A stretch of 61,652 nt of DNA from an uncultured Porphyromonas sp. (GCA_900546675.1 URDQ01000002.1:1-61652), one strand, 5' to 3'; numbered from the stretch's first letter, positions 24,276 to 32,959 are shown. Made by a program: numbers and translations. The notes: generated from the sequence alone by a model not told the origin.

Positions 24276-24464
24276 TTACTTAATCTCACGATGTAGTGTG
24301 TAGCGCTTGAGTATCGGATTGTACTTCTTCAGCTCTAGGCGCTGTGTGGTATTCTTTCTATTCTTCGTGGTGACGTAGCGAGAGGTGCCTGGCATGCCAC
24401 TCTCTTTGTGCTCTGTGCACTCGAGTATTACCTGTACTCGATCGCCTTTACCTTTCTTAGCCAT
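24276..24464 (-). CDS. rpmG: 50S ribosomal protein L33
   Basis: This is a small protein of the large ribosomal subunit near the E site. The 62 residues contain the L33 core SRYVTTKNRKNTTQRLELKKYNP. Only one cysteine (LECTEHK) is present, so the zinc-binding CxxC pairs are missing and this is the zinc-independent form. It lies 32 bases after rpmB and before DUF4295. Confidence 0.96.
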   Translation of the reverse strand: MAKKGKGDRVQVILECTEHKESGMPGTSRYVTTKNRKNTTQRLELKKYNPILKRYTLHREIK

Positions 24465-24496
24465 AGTAAATGAGTGTGATTAAAGGAGTGAGTGGT

Positions 24497-24745
24497 TTAT
24501 TTGTTCTTGATGCTTAGGTAGCCCGCATCGCTAGCACGGCGCAGAGCTTCGTTGAGTCCTACGCGGTTGATGAGCCTGAGTCCAGCTGCTGAGACCTTGA
24601 GGGAGATCCAGCGATCCTCCTCGGGCCAGTAAAACTTTTTGCGGAAGAGGTTAACGTCAAAGGTGCGCTTCGTGCGACGCTTTGAGTGGGATACATTGTT
24701 GCCCACCATAGCCTTCTTACCGGTGATCTGACATATCTTAGACAT
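24497..24745 (-). CDS. rpmB: 50S ribosomal protein L28
   Basis: This is a large-subunit ribosomal protein. Its 82 residues show the L28 signature: ICQITGKKAMVGNNVSHSKR followed by TKRTFDVNLFRKKFYW and the C-terminal LRLINRVGLNEALRRA. It is the first gene of a three-gene unit with a good promoter about 95 bases upstream. Confidence 0.97.
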   Translation of the reverse strand: MSKICQITGKKAMVGNNVSHSKRRTKRTFDVNLFRKKFYWPEEDRWISLKVSAAGLRLINRVGLNEALRRASDAGYLSIKNK

Positions 24746-24839
24746 GACGGTGTGGTATTTCTTTTATACTTCTACGATGTTTCTGAGATCGATACAGCCC
24801 ATCCATTAGCATCATCTGTATGGGTCTGCAATCAGACTG

Positions 24840-24870
24840 CAAAGTAACGCAATTATTTTGACAAAAGCAA
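24840..24870 (-). promoter_or_regulatory. Promoter of the rpmB unit
   Basis: On the minus strand TTG (24868-24870) is followed after 20 bp by TTACTTTG (24840-24847), one base off the TAnnTTTG consensus. The 320-base gap 24746-25065 holds this promoter and, facing the other way, the promoter of the C10 protease gene, and no gene. Confidence 0.5.
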
Positions 24871-25013
24871 ATGCTCGTCACTCGAACTTTGGCAATTGGC
24901 ACCTTTGTGCAGGGTCGGAAAGCTACTCTCCTAAAGACTTTAGAGCTATTTGCCACTGAATGCGTGAGCGCTGTGCATATGCTCTACAGATGCCTTGGGA
25001 GAGAACTAGAGAG

Positions 25014-25045
25014 TTGTGGTATATAGCAGAATTGTGTTACATTTG
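25014..25045 (+). promoter_or_regulatory. Promoter of the C10 protease gene
   Basis: TTG (25014-25016) and TACATTTG (25038-25045) are 21 bp apart, a near-perfect Bacteroidota promoter. The start would be near 25052, giving a short leader before the ATG at 25066. Confidence 0.65.
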
Positions 25046-25065
25046 CTTCACAAATAAACGCCATA

Positions 25066-28000
25066 ATGATTATGACCCGACGCTTTCTCTCCCTCCTAGT
25101 CTTAGGACTGGTCCTAAGTGTGAGTGCGCTATGGGCTAAGCCTCGTACAGAGCAGCAGGCTCGTCTCATAGCTGAGCAGTATACCACACAGCGCTTTAGC
25201 CGTAGCGAGTTAGCTGCACTACGCTTATCCTCTGCGCCTTTGCTGACACTCGTGTCGGCTCCAGCCGCTGGTGCTGATGAGTTCTCCGTACGTCACCAAA
25301 CGATGGCTTCCGCCGTGCAGACAGTAGCCTCCGCCTATTATGTATATAATATAGGTAGCGAGCGAGGCTATGTGATGATCTCGGGCGATGATCTGCTACC
25401 TGAGGTGATCGCCTACGCTGACGAAGGTGCTTTTATCCCAGATGAGGAGCAACCAGAGCATATAGCCTCGTTTCTCGCTCAGGTACGTGCAGCGCTACAC
25501 GCTTTGGTAGAGCGTGGTAAGCCCGTAGAGATGCCACGCACCACACAGCTACGTCCTGAGGGGGTGGCTCCTCTTTTGGGCGACATTCAGTGGGGGCAGG
25601 GTTACCCCTTTAATACGCTTTGTCCGGAGAAGGAGGGTGGTCGCTCTGTGGTGGGTTGCGTAGCGACGGCACTCGCTCAGATCCTTCGCTATCACCAGTG
25701 GCCTAACCAGGGCGAGGGCGTTTGCTTCTATACCGAGGAAGATGGTACCAACCATCGTGTAGACTTCTCACGGTACAACTACGACTGGGCACATATGCCT
25801 GGACAGCCTGATCTAGAGTTCCCGACTCAACCTGTCATCAGTGCACTCTCTACGCTGTGCTATCACGTAGGAGTCATCTCACGAATGCAGTATAGCTCTC
25901 TGGGTAGTGGCACAAACACTCAGTTTCCTAGAGAGGGACTGCAGAAGTACTTTAAGTATAAGAAAAGTATTCGCCTCCTCAGTCGTATGAACTATACGAT
26001 AGAGGATTGGATGGACATCATCGCAACAGAACTCAACGAGGGGCGCCCCATCTACTATGCTGGTGCTAGTAGTACGGTCGGTCATGCTTTCGTCTGCGAT
26101 GGCTATAAGCAGGACGGCTACTTCCATATCAATTTCGGATGGGACGGCATAGCCAATGGGTACTTCCTCCTCTATGCGATCAATCCCGAAGTGCTGGGTA
26201 CGGGTGGTGGTACGTCGTACGACGGGTTCAATAAGTTTCAGGAGATTATGGTCGGTATAGAGCCTGACCGTGATGGCTCCTCTCAGCCTATTGGTGGCGA
26301 GACTATATCGGCTCACTACCTAGAGGTGTCGTGTGAGGACAATGCAACGATTAAACTTCAAAACGCACTCCTCGAGCTAACCTCTGCTCTGAGGTATAAG
26401 ACGAAGTTCTGTCTCTCCATAACGCCTACAAAGGAAGGCGCACAGACCTATTACGGAGCTTTCGGTAAAGAGCAAGAGTTGGAGATTCGTGGCTATTATG
26501 TCTACGCTCGTAATCATCTATACAAGATTCCCTCCGTCAACCTACCAGACTTGGGACTCCCCACACGGAGTGCGAGCTACGTCGTGACTCTTGCTTACGA
26601 AGGCAATGACGGCAAGACGATCCCCGTACAGCATTCCAACGGAGGTGTCTCCGAGCTGCTCGTAACCTTCGATGCTGAGGGTAAGGCTAGTTGCGAATTG
26701 CGAAGCTTGGAGCCACAGCTTGCTTTGACAGATGTTATAAATCCTGACCTGCGAGGCTACAGCAAGAGTTCGCTCACGCTCGGCGTCGACAACCTTAGCA
26801 AAGAGGAGTACAACTCCACATGGACCTGCTACTTTGAGGATATGAAGGGCGACCTTATCCCTATTGGCTCCTTTTCAGCCTTGATGACTGCCCAAGAGCA
26901 GCAGCAGGTGCCACTAGAGATCTCCAAGCTACCTCTCCCCGCTGGCACTAAGGGCAATATCATCCTCAAGGGAACCTATCTAAATGAAGTTGGCTTCGAC
27001 AGTGGCTACTCTTTACGCTCTCCGCAGCGTCTGGAGGTACTTCCGTCTACAGCACCCATCGACAAGAGCTCATCTATCAAGTGTCTCGCTAGGCGGTCTA
27101 TGATGGGTGCTATAGAGTATACCCCTGGGATGACCTCTATGGACTTCGAGATAACCAATCAGGGAGATAAGGCGAGAAGCTATCTCGTGCTAGACTGGGC
27201 ACTCTTACAGCTTGCGAATGGAGGTACCTATCTACGGAGTAAAGGTCAGAATCTCTTTAAGGATCTAGAGGCTCATGGGTCGGTTCAGTATAGTATAGAT
27301 CCATCTCTTTGGGAACCGATGATCGAAGGGCAAAAGTACTCTCTCCTAGTCCGACTGTCTGATGTCATAGAGGATGATGGTCAGTTCTACTATGGAGAGC
27401 GAGAGTTCCAGTTAATCCTGCCCATAGTTACTGTAGAGCAGCTCTCGCCAGCTATTGACGAGGAGCATTACGTCTCTCTCGAGAAGGAGTGTGAGTACCT
27501 GTCTGTCCTCTCAGCACGGATCGCAACTCCTGGTATGATCCGCATCAATGGGTGGTGGCCCACGGCGCTATCACACAAGGATGGGGTCTTCAACATCTTC
27601 GGAACTGTCGATACGGGGCGTACATCCATCATCGGAGCTTTCACCTCGCTCATCTTTGACGACGAGATGGAGACAAAAGATGTCATAGAGGCTGACTTCT
27701 CGCACGCTTCGCCCGATATGGAACACGTGTCGCTCTGTCGTAGCAAGATAAAAGGAGAGGCGATGACTGAGATGCTCCAGTCCCTTCCCGATCGCTCAGC
27801 TACCACTCGTGGTACCATAGCACTTATCGATACCTCTAGACCTGATCTAGAGGGCAACGTCTGTACAGCAGAGCAGGTAAAGATAGCTGCACGGCGTGGC
27901 TGGACGGTCACCGATCAGAGTGGCAACGCTTACCTAGCGGTCGATGCCCCAACCCCGCAGGAGGAGTGGACACTCTATCCTATGCCAGTACGTGATCAGC

Positions 28001-28185
28001 TCACAGTGGTAGGGCTACCTACTGCAAGCCCCGTGACGCTCTACACGCTGCAGGGAGAGCGACTGCTGCAAGCTGTTACACCCGCCAGTGGTCAGCTCCA
28101 GCTCAGCCTGGCACATCTACCTAGTGGTACATACATCCTCACCACACTGCTGGGGAGCCGTCGTGTAGTCGTGGTTGGCGATTAG
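25066..28185 (+). CDS. C10 family (streptopain-like) cysteine protease, T9SS cargo
   Basis: This is a secreted cysteine protease of the SpeB/interpain/PrtT type. After a signal peptide (residues 1-24) there is a Spi_C10-type propeptide (about 25-165). The catalytic domain has Cys198 in VVGCVATALAQI, His340 in VGHAFVCDGY, and Asn356 and Trp359 in INFGWDG. All active-site positions are present, so it should be active after propeptide removal. About 500 residues of beta-rich sequence follow. Then come a leucine-rich-repeat cap module (about 885-962, KGEAMTEMLQSLPDR) like those of the 11050 protein, and a type A sorting domain (968-1039, LYPMPVRDQL). It would sit on the cell surface and degrade host proteins. 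Confidence 0.93.
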   Translation: MIMTRRFLSLLVLGLVLSVSALWAKPRTEQQARLIAEQYTTQRFSRSELAALRLSSAPLLTLVSAPAAGADEFSVRHQTMASAVQTVASAYYVYNIGSERGYVMISGDDLLPEVIAYADEGAFIPDEEQPEHIASFLAQVRAALHALVERGKPVEMPRTTQLRPEGVAPLLGDIQWGQGYPFNTLCPEKEGGRSVVGCVATALAQILRYHQWPNQGEGVCFYTEEDGTNHRVDFSRYNYDWAHMPGQPDLEFPTQPVISALSTLCYHVGVISRMQYSSLGSGTNTQFPREGLQKYFKYKKSIRLLSRMNYTIEDWMDIIATELNEGRPIYYAGASSTVGHAFVCDGYKQDGYFHINFGWDGIANGYFLLYAINPEVLGTGGGTSYDGFNKFQEIMVGIEPDRDGSSQPIGGETISAHYLEVSCEDNATIKLQNALLELTSALRYKTKFCLSITPTKEGAQTYYGAFGKEQELEIRGYYVYARNHLYKIPSVNLPDLGLPTRSASYVVTLAYEGNDGKTIPVQHSNGGVSELLVTFDAEGKASCELRSLEPQLALTDVINPDLRGYSKSSLTLGVDNLSKEEYNSTWTCYFEDMKGDLIPIGSFSALMTAQEQQQVPLEISKLPLPAGTKGNIILKGTYLNEVGFDSGYSLRSPQRLEVLPSTAPIDKSSSIKCLARRSMMGAIEYTPGMTSMDFEITNQGDKARSYLVLDWALLQLANGGTYLRSKGQNLFKDLEAHGSVQYSIDPSLWEPMIEGQKYSLLVRLSDVIEDDGQFYYGEREFQLILPIVTVEQLSPAIDEEHYVSLEKECEYLSVLSARIATPGMIRINGWWPTALSHKDGVFNIFGTVDTGRTSIIGAFTSLIFDDEMETKDVIEADFSHASPDMEHVSLCRSKIKGEAMTEMLQSLPDRSATTRGTIALIDTSRPDLEGNVCTAEQVKIAARRGWTVTDQSGNAYLAVDAPTPQEEWTLYPMPVRDQLTVVGLPTASPVTLYTLQGERLLQAVTPASGQLQLSLAHLPSGTYILTTLLGSRRVVVVGD

Positions 28186-28216
28186 CTGTTGGCTGTTAGC
28201 TGTTAGCTGTTGGCTA
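28182..28216. repeat. TTRGCTG heptamer array over the C10 stop
   Basis: Five 7-base units (TTAGCTG, TTGGCTG, TTAGCTG, TTAGCTG, TTGGCTA) begin at the last codon of the C10 protease gene, with its TAG inside the first unit. The sequence differs from the CTAAYYT arrays but the 7-base period is the same. Confidence 0.75.
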
Positions 28217-28222
28217 AAGATA

Positions 28223-28253
28223 CTAGTGGCACTAGTGTGCCTAGTGCCACTAG
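28223..28253. terminator. Perfect hairpin after the C10 protease gene
   Basis: CTAGTGGCACTAG (28223-28235) and CTAGTGCCACTAG (28241-28253) form a perfect 13-bp stem with loop TGTGC. Each arm is itself a palindrome (CTAGTG, one base, CACTAG), so either one large or two small hairpins can form. It lacks a T-run. It probably ends or stabilises the C10 transcript. Confidence 0.55.
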
Positions 28254-28256
28254 GAC

Positions 28257-28312
28257 CTAACCTCTAAGTTCTAACCTCTAACCTCTAACTTCTAATCTCT
28301 AACCTCTAACAT
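28257..28312. repeat. CTAAYYT heptanucleotide array before murI
   Basis: Eight 7-base units run without a break: CTAACCT, CTAAGTT, CTAACCT twice, CTAACTT, CTAATCT, CTAACCT, CTAACAT. They lie just upstream of the murI -7 element (28321), in the place where a -33 box would be. Confidence 0.85.
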
Positions 28313-28320
28313 CTTTTTCG

Positions 28321-28328
28321 TACCTTTG
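28321..28328 (+). promoter_or_regulatory. -7 element of murI
   Basis: TACCTTTG matches the -7 consensus 65 bases before the murI start. The region 17-23 bp upstream is occupied by the heptanucleotide array and contains no TTG, so promoter strength may depend on the array. Confidence 0.5.
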
Positions 28329-28392
28329 GAGTGGAGTTGTGAGAGCGACTTCCTTTTTTAGAGCTAGACACTATAATATATAGTATACACAG

Positions 28393-29238
28393 ATGCAGCA
28401 GATAGAGGGTCCGATCGGGGTTTTTGACTCAGGGTACGGAGGATTGACGATCCTACGTAAACTGCAGGAGCAATTACCTCAGTACGACTTCGTTTATCTT
28501 GGCGATAATGCGCGTTCGCCTTATGGTTCGCGGTCTATGCGCGTGGTCTACCAGTTTACGAGAGAGGCGGTCGAGCGACTCTTTGACCTTGGCTGTCCGC
28601 TGGTCATCCTCGCTTGCAACACCGCCTCGGCGAAGGCGCTCCGACAGATACAGCAAGAGGATCTGCCCAAGCTCGATGGAGGCTCGATGCGTCGTCGTGT
28701 GCTGGGGATCATCCGCCCGACGGTCGAGTGCATCGACACGCTCACAGGTACCAAGCATGTGGGTATCCTCGCTACTGAGGGTACTGTCTCTAGTGAGAGC
28801 TATGTGGCTGAGATACACAAGCTCTACCCCGATGTGACGGTCGTCCAGGAGGCTTGCCCGCTGTGGGTGCCTATCGTGGAGACGGGCGAGAGCGATAGCC
28901 CAGGGACCGACTTCTTCGTGCGCAAGCATCTGGAGCGACTCTTGGCACAGGACGAGAAGATCGATACAATCATCCTCGGCTGCACCCACTACCCGATACT
29001 GATGCCTAAGATACAGCGCCTGCTGACTCCCTCGATCAAGGTAGTGGCTCAGGGCGAACTGGTCGCTAAGTCTCTTGAGGAGTACCTCGTACGGCACCCC
29101 GAGATGGCGGCTCAGCTCACACGTGGTGGCACGACACGATACTACACGACGGAGCAGACAGAGCGCTTCTCTCGTACGGCATCCATATTCTTTGACACAC
29201 CCATATCGGTAGAGCATCTGTCTCTATCACAATACTAA
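28393..29238 (+). CDS. murI: Glutamate racemase
   Basis: MurI interconverts L- and D-glutamate in the cytoplasm and supplies D-Glu for peptidoglycan. The 281-residue protein has the first catalytic cysteine, Cys75 in ILACNTASA, and the second, Cys197 in ILGCTHYP. Asp12 in VFDSGYGG and the LGDNARSPYG segment are also present. The pattern is complete, so it should be active. It starts 65 bases after the -7 element and is followed by a META-domain lipoprotein gene 27 bases later. Confidence 0.96.
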   Translation: MQQIEGPIGVFDSGYGGLTILRKLQEQLPQYDFVYLGDNARSPYGSRSMRVVYQFTREAVERLFDLGCPLVILACNTASAKALRQIQQEDLPKLDGGSMRRRVLGIIRPTVECIDTLTGTKHVGILATEGTVSSESYVAEIHKLYPDVTVVQEACPLWVPIVETGESDSPGTDFFVRKHLERLLAQDEKIDTIILGCTHYPILMPKIQRLLTPSIKVVAQGELVAKSLEEYLVRHPEMAAQLTRGGTTRYYTTEQTERFSRTASIFFDTPISVEHLSLSQY

Positions 29239-29265
29239 CGAATAACAAATAGCAAACGAATCACT

Positions 29266-29703
29266 ATGAAGAGAATCTATCTTGTAGCACTACTCCTGCT
29301 GACCACGCTACTCTGCGTCAGCTGCGGTACTTGTAAGAATAGTAGCAAGATCAATCTAGCCTCACTCGATGGTAGCTCTTGGGAACTCACCCATATGGAT
29401 GGCATCGAGATCAATGAAGACGCACTCCAGACAGCTACTATCAGCATCAGCAAAGCGAGTATCTCTGGACAAGCTGCCTGCAATAGCTATGGTGGCGAGT
29501 GTATAATGCACTCTGACGGGCGCATCAAGATCGGAGATATGATGTCTACCCTGATGGATTGTCACAATATGATGTACGAAAGTATCTTCCTAGCAGCTCT
29601 GCAGGAGGCTAAGGCCTTTCGTATGGATGGTGCGAACAGGCTCAAGCTCTACTCGACGCACGATGCTTCGGGTCAGCCTAGCCTAACCTTCAAGCGCAAG
29701 TAA
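29266..29703 (+). CDS. META domain (HslJ-like) lipoprotein
   Basis: A lipoprotein-type signal peptide ends at Cys20 (CVSCGTC). The mature part (residues 35-145) is a META domain (PF03724) with SSWELTHMDG, SGQAACNSYGG and the closing LTFKRK. META proteins such as HslJ are envelope proteins linked to heat or antibiotic tolerance, and the molecular role is unclear. It is 145 residues and probably co-transcribed with murI. A strong hairpin follows. Confidence 0.85.
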   Translation: MKRIYLVALLLLTTLLCVSCGTCKNSSKINLASLDGSSWELTHMDGIEINEDALQTATISISKASISGQAACNSYGGECIMHSDGRIKIGDMMSTLMDCHNMMYESIFLAALQEAKAFRMDGANRLKLYSTHDASGQPSLTFKRK

Positions 29704-29728
29704 TCCCCCCGCCCTTCACAATATATCG

Positions 29729-29765
29729 CCATAGCGTAGATCCTCTCGCAGGGTCTACGCTATGG
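29729..29765 (+). terminator. Terminator of murI-META unit
   Basis: CCATAGCGTAGA (29729-29740) and TCTACGCTATGG (29754-29765) form a perfect 12-bp stem with a 13-base loop. The following sequence TCTTGCCTCT is only moderately T-rich. Confidence 0.65.
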
Positions 29766-29773
29766 TCTTGCCT

Positions 29774-29843
29774 CTAATTTCTAACCTCTAACTTCTAATC
29801 TCTAACTTCTAATCTCTAACTTCTAATCTCTAACCTCTAATCT
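29774..29843. repeat. Ten-unit CTAAYYT array ending at the DPP IV start codon
   Basis: Ten 7-base units (CTAATTT, CTAACCT, then CTAACTT/CTAATCT alternating three times, CTAACCT, CTAATCT) run without interruption. The last base directly precedes the ATG of the DPP IV gene. All lie in what must be the promoter and leader of that gene, between a terminator hairpin and the start codon. Confidence 0.9.
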
Positions 29844-32009
29844 ATGCGTACCCGCACTCTCTTTACCACCCTCATACTCCTCTGCTCGCTCACACTCGTT
29901 GCCCAGCAGCAGCGAGAGATTACCCTGCCCGAGGTCACCTCAGGCGCATTTGCTGCTCGTGGTGCTGGCAACGGCTTTCGCTCGCTACTCGATGGCAAGC
30001 ACTACACGCTCATCAGCGATGACTACCAGCGCATTGTCAAGTATGAGTACGCTACGGGACGGGCTGTCGATACGCTTTTTGACATTGCGACCGCTCGTGA
30101 GTGCGATCTCCAAGCGATCTGGGACTACGACATAGCTCCCTCAGGACATCATATCCTGATCTACACCGACATACAGCCTATCTACAGACGCTCCTACACG
30201 CTACGAGCTACCCACTACGATGTGCGTCGCAACCTGTGTGAGCCACTCACAGAGGGTGAGATTATGATCCCCACCTTCAGTCCTGACGGGCGGATGGTCG
30301 CTTTCGTCAGAGACAATAATATATACATCAAGAAGTTTGACTTCAACTCAGAGGTGCAGGTCACGACAGATGGTAAGCGCAATGAGGTGATCAACGGATC
30401 GACCGACTGGGTCTACGAGGAGGAGTTTAGCACGACACGTCTGATGGAGTGGAGCCCCCAGAGCGACTTCCTCGCCTTCGTACGCAGTGATGAGAGTCAG
30501 GTGAAGGCTTACTCGATGCCGATCTACGGAGACGGACTCTATCCCACGGACTACGTCTATAAGTATCCGAAGGTGGGAGAGCAAAACTCAACCGTCTCAC
30601 TACATCTCTACAACCTTGAGCTCAAGCGCATCGATCGGGTGGAGCTACCACTCGATGCGGACGGATACATACCCCGCATCGTCTTCACCGGCTGGGGTAG
30701 TGATCTAGCCGCTGTCACGCTCAATCGTCTGCAAAACGATCTCAAGGTGTACCGCATCAATCCGAAGAGCCGTACGCCTCGGCTCACCCTTCGTGAGCAA
30801 GACCCGCGATATATCAACAATGAGTTTATCAACTCTATGCGCTTCGTCTCCGATGGCATCGTTATGCTGAGCGAGCGTGATGGCTCTACGCAACTCTATA
30901 AGTATGGTACGAATGGAGCGCTCCAGCAGCGCCTGACGCAGGGTGATTGGGACATTATCAACTTCTACGGCTGTGACAGCGAGGGCAACGTCTACTATCA
31001 GGCTGCCGACGAGACGCCTACCCAAAGACGAGTCCTCAAGACGACCCCACGGGGCAAGACGACTGTCTTGGCGGGAGAGGCTGGCATCAATCGCGCTAGC
31101 TTCACGCAAGACTATAGTTACTTCATCAATAGCTATAGCAATGCTAAGACGCCTACCATCACGACAATCCGCACGGCAAAGGAGGGCAAGGTGATCCGTA
31201 CGCTCGAAGACAATGCGCAACTGGTCGCTAAGCTCAAGGGGTATGACTACAACGACAAGGAGTTCTTTACCATTGAGGTCGCTCCTGGCCGCACGCTCCA
31301 TGGCTGGATGATCCGCCCGCCACACTTTGACGCGAGCAAGCGTTACCCCACGGTAATGCATCAGTACAGTGGCCCCGACTCGCAGGAGGTGCTGGATCAG
31401 TTTTACATCGGCTGGGAGTATGCTCTGGCGCAGGCTGGCTATGTAGTCGTCTGTGTGGACGGACGTGGTACAGGTGGCCGTGGCACCGAGTGGCGCAAGT
31501 GCACCTATCGTGAGCTCGGTCTGCGCGAGAGTAGCGACCAGATAGCAGCTGCTGAGGCGCTGCCCAAGCAGTTTAGCTATATCGATGGAGAGCGGATCGC
31601 TATCTTCGGCTGGAGCTATGGCGGGTACAATGCGCTTATGTCGCTCTGCCGTGGCAAGGCGTTTCGTGCTGGTGTAGCTGTGGCTCCTGTGACCGACTGG
31701 CGCTTTTACGATACGGTTTATACAGAACGCTTTATGGCGACTCCACAGGTCAACGACAAGGGCTACGAAGCTTCCTCAGTCCTACCTATCGCGCACAACC
31801 TACATGGCGATCTGCTGGTCATTCACGGCACGGCTGATGACAATGTACATCTGCAAAACACGATGCGCCTAGCCACTGAGCTGGTCAAGGCGGACATACC
31901 CTTTGAGATGGCGACCTACACCGACAAGGATCACAGCATCTACGGAGGTAACAACAGGCAGCACCTCTACAGTCGCATTATCGAGTTCCTCGATCGTAAG
32001 CTAAAGTAA
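29844..32009 (+). CDS. dpp4: Dipeptidyl peptidase IV (S9B serine peptidase)
   Basis: DPP IV removes X-Pro or X-Ala dipeptides from peptide N-termini and feeds amino acids to asaccharolytic bacteria. After a signal peptide (to about residue 21) comes an eight-bladed beta-propeller with the double-glutamate anchor DWVYEEEF (Glu192/Glu193), which holds the substrate N-terminus. The alpha/beta-hydrolase domain has Ser591 in GWSYGG, Asp665 in GTADDNVH and His697 in KDHSIYGG. At 721 residues it is full length and fits the Porphyromonas enzyme. It should act in the periplasm or at the outer membrane. lipA follows after 18 bases. The leader is made almost wholly of heptanucleotide repeats. Confidence 0.95.
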   Translation: MRTRTLFTTLILLCSLTLVAQQQREITLPEVTSGAFAARGAGNGFRSLLDGKHYTLISDDYQRIVKYEYATGRAVDTLFDIATARECDLQAIWDYDIAPSGHHILIYTDIQPIYRRSYTLRATHYDVRRNLCEPLTEGEIMIPTFSPDGRMVAFVRDNNIYIKKFDFNSEVQVTTDGKRNEVINGSTDWVYEEEFSTTRLMEWSPQSDFLAFVRSDESQVKAYSMPIYGDGLYPTDYVYKYPKVGEQNSTVSLHLYNLELKRIDRVELPLDADGYIPRIVFTGWGSDLAAVTLNRLQNDLKVYRINPKSRTPRLTLREQDPRYINNEFINSMRFVSDGIVMLSERDGSTQLYKYGTNGALQQRLTQGDWDIINFYGCDSEGNVYYQAADETPTQRRVLKTTPRGKTTVLAGEAGINRASFTQDYSYFINSYSNAKTPTITTIRTAKEGKVIRTLEDNAQLVAKLKGYDYNDKEFFTIEVAPGRTLHGWMIRPPHFDASKRYPTVMHQYSGPDSQEVLDQFYIGWEYALAQAGYVVVCVDGRGTGGRGTEWRKCTYRELGLRESSDQIAAAEALPKQFSYIDGERIAIFGWSYGGYNALMSLCRGKAFRAGVAVAPVTDWRFYDTVYTERFMATPQVNDKGYEASSVLPIAHNLHGDLLVIHGTADDNVHLQNTMRLATELVKADIPFEMATYTDKDHSIYGGNNRQHLYSRIIEFLDRKLK

Positions 32010-32027
32010 CCTCTAGCGATAGAGCTG

Positions 32028-32879
32028 ATGAAGCAACCCCACATACGTAAGCCTGAGTGGCTCAAGATCAAGCTCGGTAGCGATGTAACCTACAACGAGA
32101 CGCGTGCGGTGCTGCAGCAGCATTGTCTGCACACCATCTGCACGAGCGGTCGCTGTCCTAATCAGGGTGAGTGCTGGTCACGAGGTACTGCCACCTTTAT
32201 GATCGGTGGAGCGGTCTGTACACGAGCTTGTAAGTTTTGCAATACAGAGACGGGTCGTCCGCTACCGCTAGACCCTGAGGAGCCTCGTCACGTCGCTGAG
32301 AGTGTCCGTGCGTTAGGTCTCAAGCATGCGGTGGTCACTAGTGTAGACCGTGACGACCTGCCCGACAAGGGCAGTGCCCATTGGGTCGAGACGATACGAC
32401 AGATACGTGAGCTGTGTCCTGGCGTTACGATCGAGGTACTGATACCAGACTTCGACGGGCAGGCAGAGCTCATTGCGCCGATCCTAGAGGAGCACCCCGA
32501 GGTGGTGGCGCACAATATGGAGACGGTGCGACGGCTCACGCCCGTGGTGCGCAGCCGAGCTACTTATGACTGTAGTCTCTCCGTCTTGGCTCAGATTGCT
32601 GAGGCGGGGCTACCCGCTAAGACGGGGCTGATGCTCGGTCTCGGCGAGACGCAGGAGGAGATCCTCGAGACGATGGACGATCTGCGTCGGATAGACTGTA
32701 GCATCCTCACGCTCGGTCAGTACCTCCAGCCCACCCGTCGCCACTATCCCGTGCAGGAGTATGTGCATCCTGACCGCTTTGCCGAGCTTCGGAAGATAGC
32801 CTTGGACAAAGGCTTCCGCCATGTGGAGAGCGGTCCTCTGGTGCGCTCCTCCTACCACGCTGAGCGCCACTTGCTCTAG
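32028..32879 (+). CDS. lipA: Lipoyl synthase
   Basis: This is a radical SAM enzyme that inserts two sulphur atoms into octanoyl groups on lipoyl domains. The auxiliary cluster cysteines are Cys38, Cys43 and Cys49 (CTSGRCPNQGECW), the radical SAM CxxxCxxC is Cys64, Cys68 and Cys71 (CTRACKFC), and the C-terminal RSSY that ligates the auxiliary cluster is present. It is a full-length 283 residues. No lipB lies in the window. It is close enough to the DPP IV gene for co-transcription, though the functions are unrelated. Confidence 0.97.
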   Translation: MKQPHIRKPEWLKIKLGSDVTYNETRAVLQQHCLHTICTSGRCPNQGECWSRGTATFMIGGAVCTRACKFCNTETGRPLPLDPEEPRHVAESVRALGLKHAVVTSVDRDDLPDKGSAHWVETIRQIRELCPGVTIEVLIPDFDGQAELIAPILEEHPEVVAHNMETVRRLTPVVRSRATYDCSLSVLAQIAEAGLPAKTGLMLGLGETQEEILETMDDLRRIDCSILTLGQYLQPTRRHYPVQEYVHPDRFAELRKIALDKGFRHVESGPLVRSSYHAERHLL

Positions 32880-32894
32880 CTTCACTCGGATTAG

Positions 32895-32924
32895 TTGCCT
32901 TGTCGTCTAAAACGAGTATCTTTG
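32895..32924 (+). promoter_or_regulatory. Promoter of the lipoprotein gene at 32960
   Basis: TTG (32895-32897) and TATCTTTG (32917-32924) are 19 bp apart. Transcription would begin near 32931, which excludes a start codon at 32900 and supports the one at 32960. Confidence 0.65.
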
Positions 32925-32959
32925 CGATATACAAGAAAACACCAAACAATAAGCATCCT

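Noticed and set aside
28474..29217. 247-codon frame antisense to murI
   Set aside because: murI has all catalytic motifs. The antisense frame is the usual shadow of codon bias and shows no domain.
32900..32959. Longer N-terminus for the lipoprotein gene
   Set aside because: The promoter lies within this stretch, and the lipoprotein signal begins only at 32960.
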